From: Actinomycetales bacterium
Lineage (GTDB): Bacteria > Actinomycetota > Actinomycetes > Nanopelagicales > Nanopelagicaceae
Length of the DNA: 46,484 nucleotides
NCBI GenBank assembly: GCA_018970885.1
Contig: JAGWVL010000006.1
Location: 1 to 46,484, forward strand
Direction of reading: 5' to 3'
Below are positions 1-7,261 of this stretch, one piece after another. The position numbers and the translations under genes are program-made. The first letter of the stretch is position 1, and each line of letters opens with the position of its first letter. The notes under the pieces are model-generated. The model ran no database searches. It had not been told where the DNA came from and saw only the letters and a list, made by a program, of their open reading frames with translations.

Positions 1-214
1 CACGAAATGCACCTTCAATAGTTGTTTCATGAGAATCACGGGCACCACCTGGGATACCCCATGTGTCACCGTTATGTACCCATGGCGCACGATGTTGCAA
101 AAGGATTTCGTGGCCGCGCACAATCATGATTCCGGCTGCGCCGTTAAGGCCCCAGTGCTTATTTCCGCAGCCGCATTCAACCCATCCATCACCATCTCGC
201 GCAGCCATGTTCAT
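1..214 (-). CDS. Nudix hydrolase, N-terminal part (cut by window edge)
   Basis: Reading the minus strand from an ATG at 214 gives an open frame of 71 codons that runs off the left edge. It is missing from the ORF track because it has no stop inside the window. It begins with a short Cys-rich segment (WVECGCGNKHWG), then GAAGIMIVRG and WGIPGGARDSHET, which match the N-terminal strand and the first half of a Nudix box (GxxxxxE). The REUxEE half lies outside the window. Nudix enzymes hydrolyse nucleoside diphosphates linked to another group; the substrate here cannot be told. A second ATG at 208 is a possible start, and no strong ribosome binding site is visible for either. The two plus-strand ORFs listed over this stretch are shadows. 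Confidence 0.85.
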   Translation of the reverse strand, partial: MNMAARDGDGWVECGCGNKHWGLNGAAGIMIVRGHEILLQHRAPWVHNGDTWGIPGGARDSHETTIEGAFR

Positions 215-275
215 AGCCTGTCACAACTATCCACAGTTTGTGCAGTAGTTAGCGCCACCGTCTGTGGGGCAATTT

Positions 276-1019
276 ATGGTGCCGCACATGGTCGCCATCA
301 TTGTGATTTTTGCTCTTATCTTCGCTACTCCTACCCCTGCGCTTGCAGATGAGTGTGCAGAAAAAGCGTGTATCAATGTCTACACCGACAACAACCAGAT
401 AATTATCGAAGCCCGCAAAGGCAATACATCTGCGAAAAGGAGCATCAGCCAGGCACCGAAGAAAACAACAGTCAAACCTTCACCAAAACCAACTGCCAGG
501 CCTTTGTTCTTTCCGCCTGCAGCGGTTAAGCCAATTATAAAAAAGCCTGTTATAAAGCGCACCTATAAGCCGCGGATTAAAAAAACTACAACGCGGGTAA
601 ATCTGAGCGATCGATTGACCAAGCTAGTTCCAACGGCAGGTGTTGCTTATCAACCAGAGTTTGAACCGCTCGTCAATGTGCCTGTGTATTTCTGGTGCGA
701 TCTTCCATCACTCTTTCAAAGCCGGGTCGACATTATTGGCGAGGTTGTTGATGTTGTGCTGCGACCATCCTTTACCTGGAGCTTCGGTGATGGCTCGATT
801 TACTCAACAACTGAGAATGGTGCGCCGTATCCAGCAGGCACCATCCGCCACACATATTCACGTCCAGGCACATATGTGGTTTCACTTCTTACTACCTGGA
901 ATGGCAGCTACACCCATAACGCACAAGTGCGTGCGGTAACCGGCACCGTAAAAAAGATTTCCATCGCTGAAATAACTGTTGTACAAGCCCCTACCCACTT
1001 CATTACACGCAAAGGATAA
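276..1019 (+). CDS. Secreted protein with Lys/Pro-rich linker and PKD-like domain
   Basis: About 247 residues. A hydrophobic N-terminus ending TPALA-DE looks like a signal peptide with an AxA-type cleavage site. A basic, proline-rich low-complexity stretch follows (roughly residues 55-105, many K, P and T). The C-terminal half ends in a PKD-like signature: WSFGDG, then HTYSRPGTYVVSL. PKD domains are beta-sandwich modules of extracellular proteins, so an exported surface or wall-associated role is likely; no catalytic motif is seen. The ORF track starts at GTG 264. ATG 276 has a weak GGGG before it, and ATG 288 has TATGGT seven bases upstream, which would make it leaderless, so the start is uncertain. 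It lies 5 bases before the next gene. Confidence 0.7.
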   Translation: MVPHMVAIIVIFALIFATPTPALADECAEKACINVYTDNNQIIIEARKGNTSAKRSISQAPKKTTVKPSPKPTARPLFFPPAAVKPIIKKPVIKRTYKPRIKKTTTRVNLSDRLTKLVPTAGVAYQPEFEPLVNVPVYFWCDLPSLFQSRVDIIGEVVDVVLRPSFTWSFGDGSIYSTTENGAPYPAGTIRHTYSRPGTYVVSLLTTWNGSYTHNAQVRAVTGTVKKISIAEITVVQAPTHFITRKG

Positions 1020-1024
1020 AAACT

Positions 1025-1573
1025 ATGACCACTGAAAATATGTATGTCAGCATCACACCACTTCCACTTGCTACTGATTCTGAGTTCATTGAAAGTGTGA
1101 ACACCTTTGCCCTGCGTCCCGATATGGATGATCTCAATCTGCTGCAGCGAGATGGAGCAACTGCCGTCATTGATTTGTCGATGCAGTTTGCAGATCGTGG
1201 ATACCAATGTGATGTCGAACTTGTTTCTCAGGTGCTAGGACGTTTGATGGATATTCAAGTTCGGGATTTTGCATTAGGAACTCACAACGCCAAGACCTTT
1301 GATATCTATTGGAATATGTGGCTGTACTTATTGCGGGTTGCACCCACAGGTTTTGTCGCACCTGTTGCGTGTTTATTTGCGACCTTGGCCTACGAACGAG
1401 GCGATAGCGAACTCGCCTACCGCGCATTAGATCGGGCAACCGCCGATGATCCCAAGTACTCATTAACAATTTTGTTGCGCAGAGTCTTTGGATCAGGCTG
1501 GCCCGCCGCCGCTTTTGCTGCGATGCGGGTGGAGCTCCACCCCAAGGTGACCGCTGGGATTTTTGAGTCCTAG
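1025..1573 (+). CDS. DUF4192-type protein
   Basis: 182 residues, function unknown. The C-terminal part, with a run like APVACLFATLAYERGDSEL followed by ALDRATADDPKYSL, resembles the C-terminal half of DUF4192, an actinobacterial family of unknown role. The family is usually longer, so this is a short version. AAAGGA, 8 bases before the ATG, overlaps the end of the upstream secreted-protein gene, suggesting co-transcription. The last codons carry the candidate promoter of the metX riboswitch. The family assignment rests on recognition of the sequence pattern only. Confidence 0.7.
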   Translation: MTTENMYVSITPLPLATDSEFIESVNTFALRPDMDDLNLLQRDGATAVIDLSMQFADRGYQCDVELVSQVLGRLMDIQVRDFALGTHNAKTFDIYWNMWLYLLRVAPTGFVAPVACLFATLAYERGDSELAYRALDRATADDPKYSLTILLRRVFGSGWPAAAFAAMRVELHPKVTAGIFES

Positions 1574-1577
1574 TCGC

Positions 1578-1583
1578 TAGAAT
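1578..1583 (+). promoter_or_regulatory. -10 element for the metX riboswitch transcript
   Basis: TAGAAT lies just after the DUF4192 gene. A start about 7 bases downstream (near 1590) would put the first base at the 5' strand of riboswitch helix P1. No good -35 hexamer is seen. Confidence 0.5.
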
Positions 1584-1585
1584 CA

Positions 1586-1692
1586 GGTCGTTCACGAGTC
1601 CTACGTATTAGCCCCGGCTTAGTAGGCGGCAACCCTCCACCGCGGCGGGGTGCTCCGGGTGACGAACAGGTCGTTTCGGCGACAAGCGCAGG
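1586..1692 (+). ncRNA. SAM-IV-type riboswitch upstream of metX
   Basis: The segment has the conserved core of the actinobacterial SAM-IV / SAM-I-IV riboswitches: GCCCCGGCTTAGTAGGCGGC, then AACCCTCCACCGCGG, a GGGGTGCTCCGGGTGA block, and a trailing AAGCGCAGG. Visible pairings include GTTC/GAAC (P1), CCTAC/GTAGG around the CCCCGG loop (P2), and a small GTCG-CGAC hairpin after P1, the extra element typical of SAM-IV. The family binds S-adenosylmethionine and lowers expression of methionine genes. The element ends just before the metX ribosome binding site, so control of translation start is likely (inference). Which SAM-clan subtype it is needs a covariance search. Confidence 0.87.
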
Positions 1693-1705
1693 TGAAGGAT
1701 TTCAA

Positions 1706-2779
1706 TTGACCGCAACAGGAGCATGGCTCGAAACTCACGATCCAGGTGAACGTAAGTTCATCAAGATCGGTTTTCTCCTTCTTGAAAATGGCGAGACACT
1801 TCCCGATGTCACTATCGCGTATCAAACATGGGGCAAATTAAACGCAGCAAAAGATAATGCGATTTTAGTAAACCATGCGTTGACCGGATGGTCGGATGTA
1901 CCTGGTTGGTGGCCATCCATGGTTGGCCCAGGGTTGCCATTTGATACCGATAAATACTTTGTTGTCTGTCCCAATGTCATCGGTGGGTGTCAGGGATCAA
2001 CTGGACCTTCATCGATTGCACCTGATGGAAAAAGATGGGGTTCACGTTTTCCTGCAATAACCATTCGAGACATGGTCAATGCCGAGATCGCTTTTACAAA
2101 TGCTATTGGGATTGAAAAGTACAAACTTGCGGTCGGTCCTTCCTTAGGTGGTATGCGCGCACTGGAATGGGCGGTACAACTACCTGATCGTGTTGGTGCC
2201 ATCTGCACCATTGGATCATCAGCTGTTGCAACCGGTGATCAGATCGGAACCGCATCTATACAAATTCGTGCCATCAAATCCGATCCACATTTCAATAAGG
2301 GCGATTACTACGAGCAAGAAATCGGTCCCGTTGAGGGAATGGGAATCGCTCGTCGGATCGCACATCTGACCTATAGAACTGAAGCAGAGATGGATATCCG
2401 TTTTGGTCGACAGATGCAGGGAGATGACACGGGACGGTATGCCGTTGAGTCATACCTAGATCATCAGGCCAATAAGTTAGCCCAGCGCTTTGATGCCAAC
2501 ACCTACATCGCGCTGACAGAGGCGATGAACAGCCATGATATTGGTCGTGATCGCGGGGGAGTAGCCGCGGCTTTGGCAACCATCAAGATTCCCGTGGTCG
2601 CTGTCTCAATTGATACCGATCGACTCTTTCCAGTTCGCTTGCAGGCTGAGATCGCTGAATTAGCCCCAGCTGCTGCGCCGTTAGTGACCATTTCCAGCCC
2701 ATTTGGACATGATGGCTTCCTTGTTGAGGTTGAGAGCGTGGGAAATGTGGTCCGGGAGGCTTTAAATCTGGCCAATTAG
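1706..2779 (+). CDS. metX: Homoserine O-acetyltransferase
   Basis: 357 residues, full length for MetX, an alpha/beta-hydrolase-fold enzyme that transfers acetyl from acetyl-CoA to homoserine in methionine synthesis. Seen: NHALTG near residue 58, the nucleophile elbow GPSLGGM (Ser about 146), an aspartate in SIDTDRLFP (about 303-305) and the histidine in SPFGHDGF (about 335). The start is TTG with AAGGA six bases upstream; the nearby ATG is out of frame. The gene follows a SAM-IV-type riboswitch, so it should be repressed when SAM is plentiful. The usual partner metY (O-acetylhomoserine sulfhydrylase) is not adjacent, so metX is controlled alone here. Confidence 0.95.
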   Translation: MTATGAWLETHDPGERKFIKIGFLLLENGETLPDVTIAYQTWGKLNAAKDNAILVNHALTGWSDVPGWWPSMVGPGLPFDTDKYFVVCPNVIGGCQGSTGPSSIAPDGKRWGSRFPAITIRDMVNAEIAFTNAIGIEKYKLAVGPSLGGMRALEWAVQLPDRVGAICTIGSSAVATGDQIGTASIQIRAIKSDPHFNKGDYYEQEIGPVEGMGIARRIAHLTYRTEAEMDIRFGRQMQGDDTGRYAVESYLDHQANKLAQRFDANTYIALTEAMNSHDIGRDRGGVAAALATIKIPVVAVSIDTDRLFPVRLQAEIAELAPAAAPLVTISSPFGHDGFLVEVESVGNVVREALNLAN

Positions 2780-2814
2780 TCCTTTTGGATGTGCATTTAC
2801 CCCTGTGGACAAAT

Positions 2815-2820
2815 TATAAT
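2815..2820 (+). promoter_or_regulatory. -10 element of the sigA promoter
   Basis: A perfect TATAAT lies 48 bases before the sigA GTG. No convincing -35 hexamer was found at 16-18 bases. Transcription would begin near 2827, just before a stem-loop. Confidence 0.55.
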
Positions 2821-2831
2821 ATAGCCATCGC

Positions 2832-2849
2832 TTCAGCGGCTTCGCTGAA
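2832..2849 (+). repeat. Perfect stem-loop in the sigA leader
   Basis: TTCAGCG-GCTT-CGCTGAA is a perfect 7-bp inverted repeat with a 4-base loop, followed by an A-rich stretch and the AAAGGA ribosome binding site. It lies between the TATAAT box and the GTG. It lacks a U tract, so it is more likely a 5' leader hairpin than a metX terminator. Confidence 0.6.
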
Positions 2850-2867
2850 ATAAATCAAAGGATAATT

Positions 2868-4559
2868 GTGGCTGTATTTAGTGCGCTCAAAAACAAGGTG
2901 AAAGCAAAAACTTCATCGAAGAAAGCAGCACCAGCAAAAAAAGCTGTTGTAAAAAAGACCGCACCAGCAAAAAAAGCTGCTGTAAAAAAGGCTACACCTG
3001 CCAAGAAAGCTGCACCCGCTAAGAAAGCCACTGTAAAAAAGGCTGCACCTGCGAAGAAGGCTGCACCTGCGAAAAAGATTGAGTTAAAGAAGGATTTAAC
3101 CGCCAAAGATGTTCAGCAGATTGTTGATGCAAAGAATGCGGTACTTCGCCAAAATGAGGTTCTTGCAGAACTAGATGCTCGCGGTGTGACATCAATTAAT
3201 CGAATTCCAAAGAAGGCTGACAAGGATCTAGTTGACGAGGCTCGTGCGCTGGCTATTGAAGTTCCACTATTAATTGAAAAACTTCGAAAGAGTGGACTTG
3301 GTACACCATCACGCATTCTTAAGAAGGCGGAGTATGAACTCATTGCTCCAAAACCTGAACCAGTTAAGGCTGTGCCTGAATCAAAGGTTGACTCCAAGAC
3401 CGGCAAAGCGATTGTTACAAAGATTGATGGTGAAGAGGTTGAGTTAGAAGAGGTTGAACTAGAAGATGTAGAAACCCTTATTAAAGAAGCTGTCGAGATC
3501 ATCGATAGCGAGGAAGAGGACAAGGGTAATCAACCTCGTGTTGTAGATCTTGCGGCAGAGGATGCAAATCAAGGTAATGAGGAAAACGCCTTCACATTAA
3601 AGGCCTCAGAAGAAGATGATGCACCTGCTCAAACTGTTATGACAGCAGGAGCCACCGCAGATCCTGTTAAGGATTACCTCAAGCAGATCGGTCGTGTTGC
3701 CCTATTGAATGCTGAGCTTGAAGTTGAGCTAGCAACACGTGTAGAGGTTGGTCTTTTTGCGGAAGAAAAGTTAAAGCATGAAAAGAAGTTGGATAAGAAG
3801 TACAAGCGCGAACTTGAATGGTTAGTTGAAGATGGAAAGCGCGCCAAGAATCATCTACTTGAAGCCAACCTTCGCTTGGTAGTTTCTCTGGCAAAGCGTT
3901 ACACCGGCCGTGGAATGTTGTTCTTGGACTTGATCCAGGAAGGCAACTTGGGTCTGATTCGTGCCGTTGAGAAGTTCGACTACACAAAGGGTTATAAGTT
4001 TTCGACTTATGCGACTTGGTGGATCCGGCAGGCGATTACCCGTGCGATGGCTGACCAGGCTCGTACGATCCGTATTCCGGTTCACATGGTTGAAGTTATT
4101 AATAAGTTGGCACGTGTACAGCGCCAGATGCTTCAGGATCTTGGTCGTGAACCGACCCCTGAAGAGCTTGCTAAAGAATTAGACATGACACCGGAAAAAG
4201 TGGTCGAGGTTCAAAAGTACGGTCGCGAGCCAATCTCTCTGCACACACCACTGGGTGAAGAAGGAGATTCAGAGTTTGGTGATTTGATTGAGGACTCAGA
4301 GGCTGTTGTTCCAGCTGATGCGGTTTCATTCACATTGCTACAAGAGCAGTTGCACTCAGTTCTTGACACCTTGTCAGAGCGTGAAGCTGGAGTAGTTGCA
4401 ATGCGTTTTGGTTTAACTGATGGACAGCCAAAGACACTTGATGAGATCGGAAAGGTTTACGGGGTTACTCGTGAGCGCATTCGTCAGATTGAATCAAAGA
4501 CAATGTCTAAGCTTCGTCACCCATCACGCAGCCAGGTTCTTCGCGATTATCTCGATTAA
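2868..4559 (+). CDS. sigA: Principal sigma factor SigA/RpoD
   Basis: 563 residues. This is the housekeeping sigma factor that directs RNA polymerase to promoters. Residues about 1-75 are a Lys/Ala/Pro-rich repeat tail (units like KKAAPAK). An acidic stretch runs from about 190 to 260. Then come region 1.2 ([11 protein letters not shown]), region 2 ([47 protein letters not shown]), region 3 (RIPVHMVE) and region 4 ending in the helix-turn-helix [10 protein letters not shown]. The GTG start has AAAGGA 6 bases upstream. A CDGSH gene follows within 10 bases. The basic tail resembles the Lys/Ala-rich N-termini of other actinobacterial HrdB/SigA proteins but is unusually regular. Confidence 0.97.
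   Translation: MAVFSALKNKVKAKTSSKKAAPAKKAVVKKTAPAKKAAVKKATPAKKAAPAKKATVKKAAPAKKAAPAKKIELKKDLTAKDVQQIVDAKNAVLRQNEVLAELDARGVTSINRIPKKADKDLVDEARALAIEVPLLIEKLRKSGLGTPSRILKKAEYELIAPKPEPVKAVPESKVDSKTGKAIVTKIDGEEVELEEVELEDVETLIKEAVEIIDSEEEDKGNQPRVVDLAAEDANQGNEENAFTLKASEEDDAPAQTVMTAGATADPVKDYLKQIGRVALLNAELEVELATRVEVGLFAEEKLKHEKKLDKKYKRELEWLVEDGKRAKNHLLEANLRLVVSLAKRYTGRGMLFLDLIQEGNLGLIRAVEKFDYTKGYKFSTYATWWIRQAITRAMADQARTIRIPVHMVEVINKLARVQRQMLQDLGREPTPEELAKELDMTPEKVVEVQKYGREPISLHTPLGEEGDSEFGDLIEDSEAVVPADAVSFTLLQEQLHSVLDTLSEREAGVVAMRFGLTDGQPKTLDEIGKVYGVTRERIRQIESKTMSKLRHPSRSQVLRDYLD
2915..3078 (+). repeat. Degenerate tandem repeat encoding the Lys/Ala-rich SigA tail
   Basis: About eight imperfect units on the theme GCTGCACCTGCGAAGAAG encode AAPAKK-like peptides. 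The unit boundaries drift and codons vary, so selection acts on the peptide composition rather than this being a recent DNA duplication. Confidence 0.75.
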
Positions 4560-4568
4560 GAATTAGTT

Positions 4569-4760
4569 GTGAGCAATCCAAAGGTTTTCATAAATCCAAA
4601 GAGCGGATCGATTCGCTTATCTGGAACGGTGGACATTGTTGATGCTGACGGCAATCTCATTGAAACAATTGAAAACCCAAAGTTCTGTGGCTGTGGCCAC
4701 TCACAAGAAAAGCCCTTCTGCGACGGTTCGCATAAGGGCTTTCTCGATAAAAAAGATTAG
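4569..4760 (+). CDS. CDGSH-type iron-sulfur protein
   Basis: 63 residues with the diagnostic C-x-C-x2-S-x3-P-x-C-D-G-S-H motif (CGCGHSQEKPFCDGSH, residues about 40-55), which binds a 2Fe-2S cluster through three cysteines and one histidine. The small family acts in redox or electron transfer; the bacterial role is poorly defined. It starts with GTG 10 bases after sigA and is probably transcribed with it. Its stop codon overlaps by 4 bases that of the convergent DUF7455 gene (TTAG read both ways). Confidence 0.93.
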   Translation: MSNPKVFINPKSGSIRLSGTVDIVDADGNLIETIENPKFCGCGHSQEKPFCDGSHKGFLDKKD

Positions 4761-4969
4761 TTTTTAGATTCGATTAACTTTTCAGTCTCATCTTGAATCT
4801 TTGCGGCAACACTCTTTAGCTTTTCAGCGTACTCTTTGCCGTGATGGGCGCAGAACATTAATTCTCCGCCGTTGAGAAGTACTGCGCGCACATAAGCTTG
4901 TGCTCCGCAACGATCGCAGCGATCGAGGGCGTTAAGAGGTACTGATTCAAGCAACAACTGTTCGGTCAT
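4757..4969 (-). CDS. DUF7455 small zinc-ribbon-like protein
   Basis: 70 residues from the chosen ATG. It contains CDRCGAQAYVRAV followed by a CAHHG box, a spacing that suggests a zinc-binding site (two Cys, then Cys-His-His). The family is typical of actinobacteria and commonly sits beside the principal sigma factor and parE, as here. The function is unknown. The ORF track begins 17 codons upstream. I prefer ATG 4969 because GGAGAGAG stands directly before it and similarity to family members begins near this residue, although ATG 4987 is possible. Confidence 0.85.
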   Translation of the reverse strand: MTEQLLLESVPLNALDRCDRCGAQAYVRAVLLNGGELMFCAHHGKEYAEKLKSVAAKIQDETEKLIESKN

Positions 4970-5038
4970 TTCTCTCTCCGTTTCCATGTACTGCCTTGCT
5001 TCTATGGAACAGGAAACCACATTTATTTATTCCCCGCT

Positions 5039-5085
5039 CGTTAATATTGATTTAATTTCACGAATTAACGCTGAATTAACACTGA
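5039..5085. promoter_or_regulatory. AT-rich repeats between DUF7455 and parE, possible operator
   Basis: GAATTAAC occurs twice, at 5062-5069 and 5073-5080, exactly 11 bases apart (one helical turn). The related inverted form GTTAATATTG lies at 5039-5048. The arrangement could bind a dimeric or tandem regulator of the divergent genes. The rest of the 198-base gap shows no gene. Confidence 0.35.
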
Positions 5086-5167
5086 GAGTCGACAAATCCC
5101 AATATCTGAGAGCATTTTGGGCGCGCTTACGCTGAAAAATAGGCTCAGGCGGATAATCTTTCGCCCC

Positions 5168-7249
5168 ATGGCCGAGAAAGATGCAGTTGCGACCCCTTCG
5201 CAAGATAGCTATACCGCCAAAGATTTAGCGGTTCTCGAAGGCCTTGATGCGGTTCGCAAACGTCCAGGTATGTATATCGGTTCAACCGATTCACGTGGCC
5301 TTATGCATTGTTTGTGGGAAATTATTGATAACTCAGTTGATGAGGCACTCGCCGGACATTGCAAGAAAATTGAAATTAATCTTGAATCAGATGGATCTGT
5401 TGAAGTCCATGATGATGGTCGCGGTATTCCAGTTGATAAGGAACCAAAGACTGGCCTAACAGGTGTTGAAGTTGTTTTGACTAAATTGCACGCAGGTGGA
5501 AAGTTTGGCGGTGGATCATATGCAGCCTCTGGTGGTTTGCACGGAGTTGGTGCATCAGTTGTTAACGCGCTTGCTTCACGCCTAGATGTTGAAGTAGATC
5601 GTGATGGCAAGATTTATTGGATGTCATTCCAACGTGGTGCTGCAGGAATCTTTGATGGTGATGGACCTAAGGCTCCATTTGAACCAAAATCAGGTTTACG
5701 TGTAATCGGAAAGATTTCATCCAAGATCACCGGTACCAGAATTAAATGGTGGAGTGATCGCCAGATCTTTCTTAAGGAAGCAGAGCTAGATCTTGAAGAG
5801 ATTTACGCTCGCGCACGTCAGACTTCCTACTTAGTTCCGGGATTGACGCTGGTTGTTAATGACAATCGCACCAAGACTAAGACAACAGAGACCTTCTTTC
5901 ATAAGAGTGGAATTACTGAATACTGTAACTTCCTGCAGCCAGATGAGCCTGTTGGCGATGTTATTCGTATCTACGGTACTGGTCATTACCAAGAGACTGT
6001 TCCTGTTCTCGATGACAAAGGCCATATGGTTTCAACTGAGGTTGAGCGCGATATGGAGGTTGATATCGCGATGAAGTGGGGCAATGGTTTTGAGACTACC
6101 CAGCGCTCATTTGTAAACATTATTGCTACACCAAAGGGTGGAACCCACGTTGTTGGTTTTGAAAAAGCTTTGGTCAAGGTTGTCAATGAAGCACTTCGCT
6201 CAACCAAAACTTTGTCCAATAAAGAAGCAGATGTTATTAAGGATGATGTGCTGGAAGGTTTGACGGCGGTAGTAACTGTTCGTATGTCTGAACCGCAGTT
6301 TGAAGGACAGACTAAGGAAGTTTTAGGAACAGCTGCTGCAACTCGCATTGTTTCTGCCGTAGTCGCAGACAAGATGAAAGAGTTCTTCAATACTTCTAAG
6401 CGCATCGACAAAGCAAATGGTCGACTGGTTTTGGAAAAGATCGCAGCAGCATCACGCACACGTATCAGCGCACGTGCTCACAAGGATTTACAACGCCGCA
6501 AGAACGCACTGGAGTCATCATCACTTCCTACAAAGCTCTCCGATTGCCGCTCAGAGGATGTAACACGAACTGAACTGTTTATCGTCGAAGGTGACTCAGC
6601 ACTTGGAACAACCAAGGCCGCTCGTAATAGCGAGTTCCAAGCGATCCTGCCGATTCGCGGAAAGATTTTGAATGTTCAAAAGGCATCACTGTCACAGATG
6701 CTTGAAGATAAGGAATGCGGTTCGATTATTCAAGTAATCGGTGCGGGTTCTGGAAAATCCTTTGAATTAGATGAGGCTCGTTACGGTCGCATTATCTTGA
6801 TGTCAGATGCTGATGTTGATGGTGCGCACATTCGTTGTTTACTTCTGACCCTGATGTATCGCTACATGCGCCCATTGATTGATTCAGGCCGGGTATTTGC
6901 AGCGATCCCACCCTTGCACCGAATTGAGATTGTTGGCGGGGGAGGCAAGAAGGGCAATTACATCTACACCTATAGTGATGATGAGATGAAGAAGATAACA
7001 GCAGAGCTTAAAAAGGAGGGCAAGCGCTGGAAGGAGCCTATTCAACGCTACAAAGGCCTTGGCGAAATGGATGCCGACCAGCTCCGCGAAACTACAATGG
7101 ATCCAGATGCTCGAACTTTGCGCCGCATTACCGTTTCCGATGCCGCCGCCGCCGAGGCGATGTTTGAGCTTTTGATGGGTAGCGATGTCGCACCGCGTAA
7201 AGAGTTCATTGCTAACGCAGAGATTGACCGCGATCACATCGACGCTTAA
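5168..7249 (+). CDS. parE: DNA topoisomerase IV subunit B (ParE-type)
   Basis: 693 residues from ATG 5168; the ORF track adds 17 upstream codons without family similarity. It is a GHKL ATPase: EIIDNSVDEALAGH (ATP-Mg site), DDGRGIPV and GLHGVGASVVNAL. A TOPRIM domain follows, with EGDSALGTTKAARNSEFQ and SDADVDGAHIR, and the C-terminus carries QRYKGLGEMD. EGDSALG rather than EGDSAGG is what I recall for actinobacterial ParE over GyrB. It works with ParC to decatenate or relax DNA. GATAAT 10 bases before the ATG could give a very short leader. It converges with the ABC-F/parC block, leaving 12 bases between stops. No gyrAB pair is in the window, so the topo IV rather than gyrase label relies on motif memory and context. 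Confidence 0.9.
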   Translation: MAEKDAVATPSQDSYTAKDLAVLEGLDAVRKRPGMYIGSTDSRGLMHCLWEIIDNSVDEALAGHCKKIEINLESDGSVEVHDDGRGIPVDKEPKTGLTGVEVVLTKLHAGGKFGGGSYAASGGLHGVGASVVNALASRLDVEVDRDGKIYWMSFQRGAAGIFDGDGPKAPFEPKSGLRVIGKISSKITGTRIKWWSDRQIFLKEAELDLEEIYARARQTSYLVPGLTLVVNDNRTKTKTTETFFHKSGITEYCNFLQPDEPVGDVIRIYGTGHYQETVPVLDDKGHMVSTEVERDMEVDIAMKWGNGFETTQRSFVNIIATPKGGTHVVGFEKALVKVVNEALRSTKTLSNKEADVIKDDVLEGLTAVVTVRMSEPQFEGQTKEVLGTAAATRIVSAVVADKMKEFFNTSKRIDKANGRLVLEKIAAASRTRISARAHKDLQRRKNALESSSLPTKLSDCRSEDVTRTELFIVEGDSALGTTKAARNSEFQAILPIRGKILNVQKASLSQMLEDKECGSIIQVIGAGSGKSFELDEARYGRIILMSDADVDGAHIRCLLLTLMYRYMRPLIDSGRVFAAIPPLHRIEIVGGGGKKGNYIYTYSDDEMKKITAELKKEGKRWKEPIQRYKGLGEMDADQLRETTMDPDARTLRRITVSDAAAAEAMFELLMGSDVAPRKEFIANAEIDRDHIDA

Positions 7250-7261
7250 TTGCCTAAGAAT

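Noticed and set aside
29-352. Plus-strand ORFs at the left edge (29-352 and 63-248)
   Set aside because: The minus strand here encodes a clear Nudix N-terminus, so these are shadows.
2832-2849. Rho-independent terminator of metX
   Set aside because: The stem is good but no T run follows, and it lies downstream of a perfect TATAAT box; a leader hairpin fits better.
2915-3078. CRISPR-like or tandem-repeat array
   Set aside because: The repeats are in-frame, degenerate and without unique spacers; they encode the SigA tail.
2855-3106. 83-residue Phe/Ala-rich hydrophobic ORF opposite the SigA tail
   Set aside because: Antisense of Lys codons (AAG/AAA) reads as Phe/Leu; it mimics a membrane protein but is a mirror of the repeat.
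3113-3523. 136-residue minus-strand Ser-rich ORF opposite sigA
   Set aside because: The antisense of Glu/Asp/Lys-rich codons gives poly-Ser-like sequence; it is a by-product of the acidic region of SigA.
5986-6459. 157-residue minus-strand ORF inside parE
   Set aside because: Entirely inside a clearly conserved gene; the sequence is Ser/Thr-rich shadow coding.
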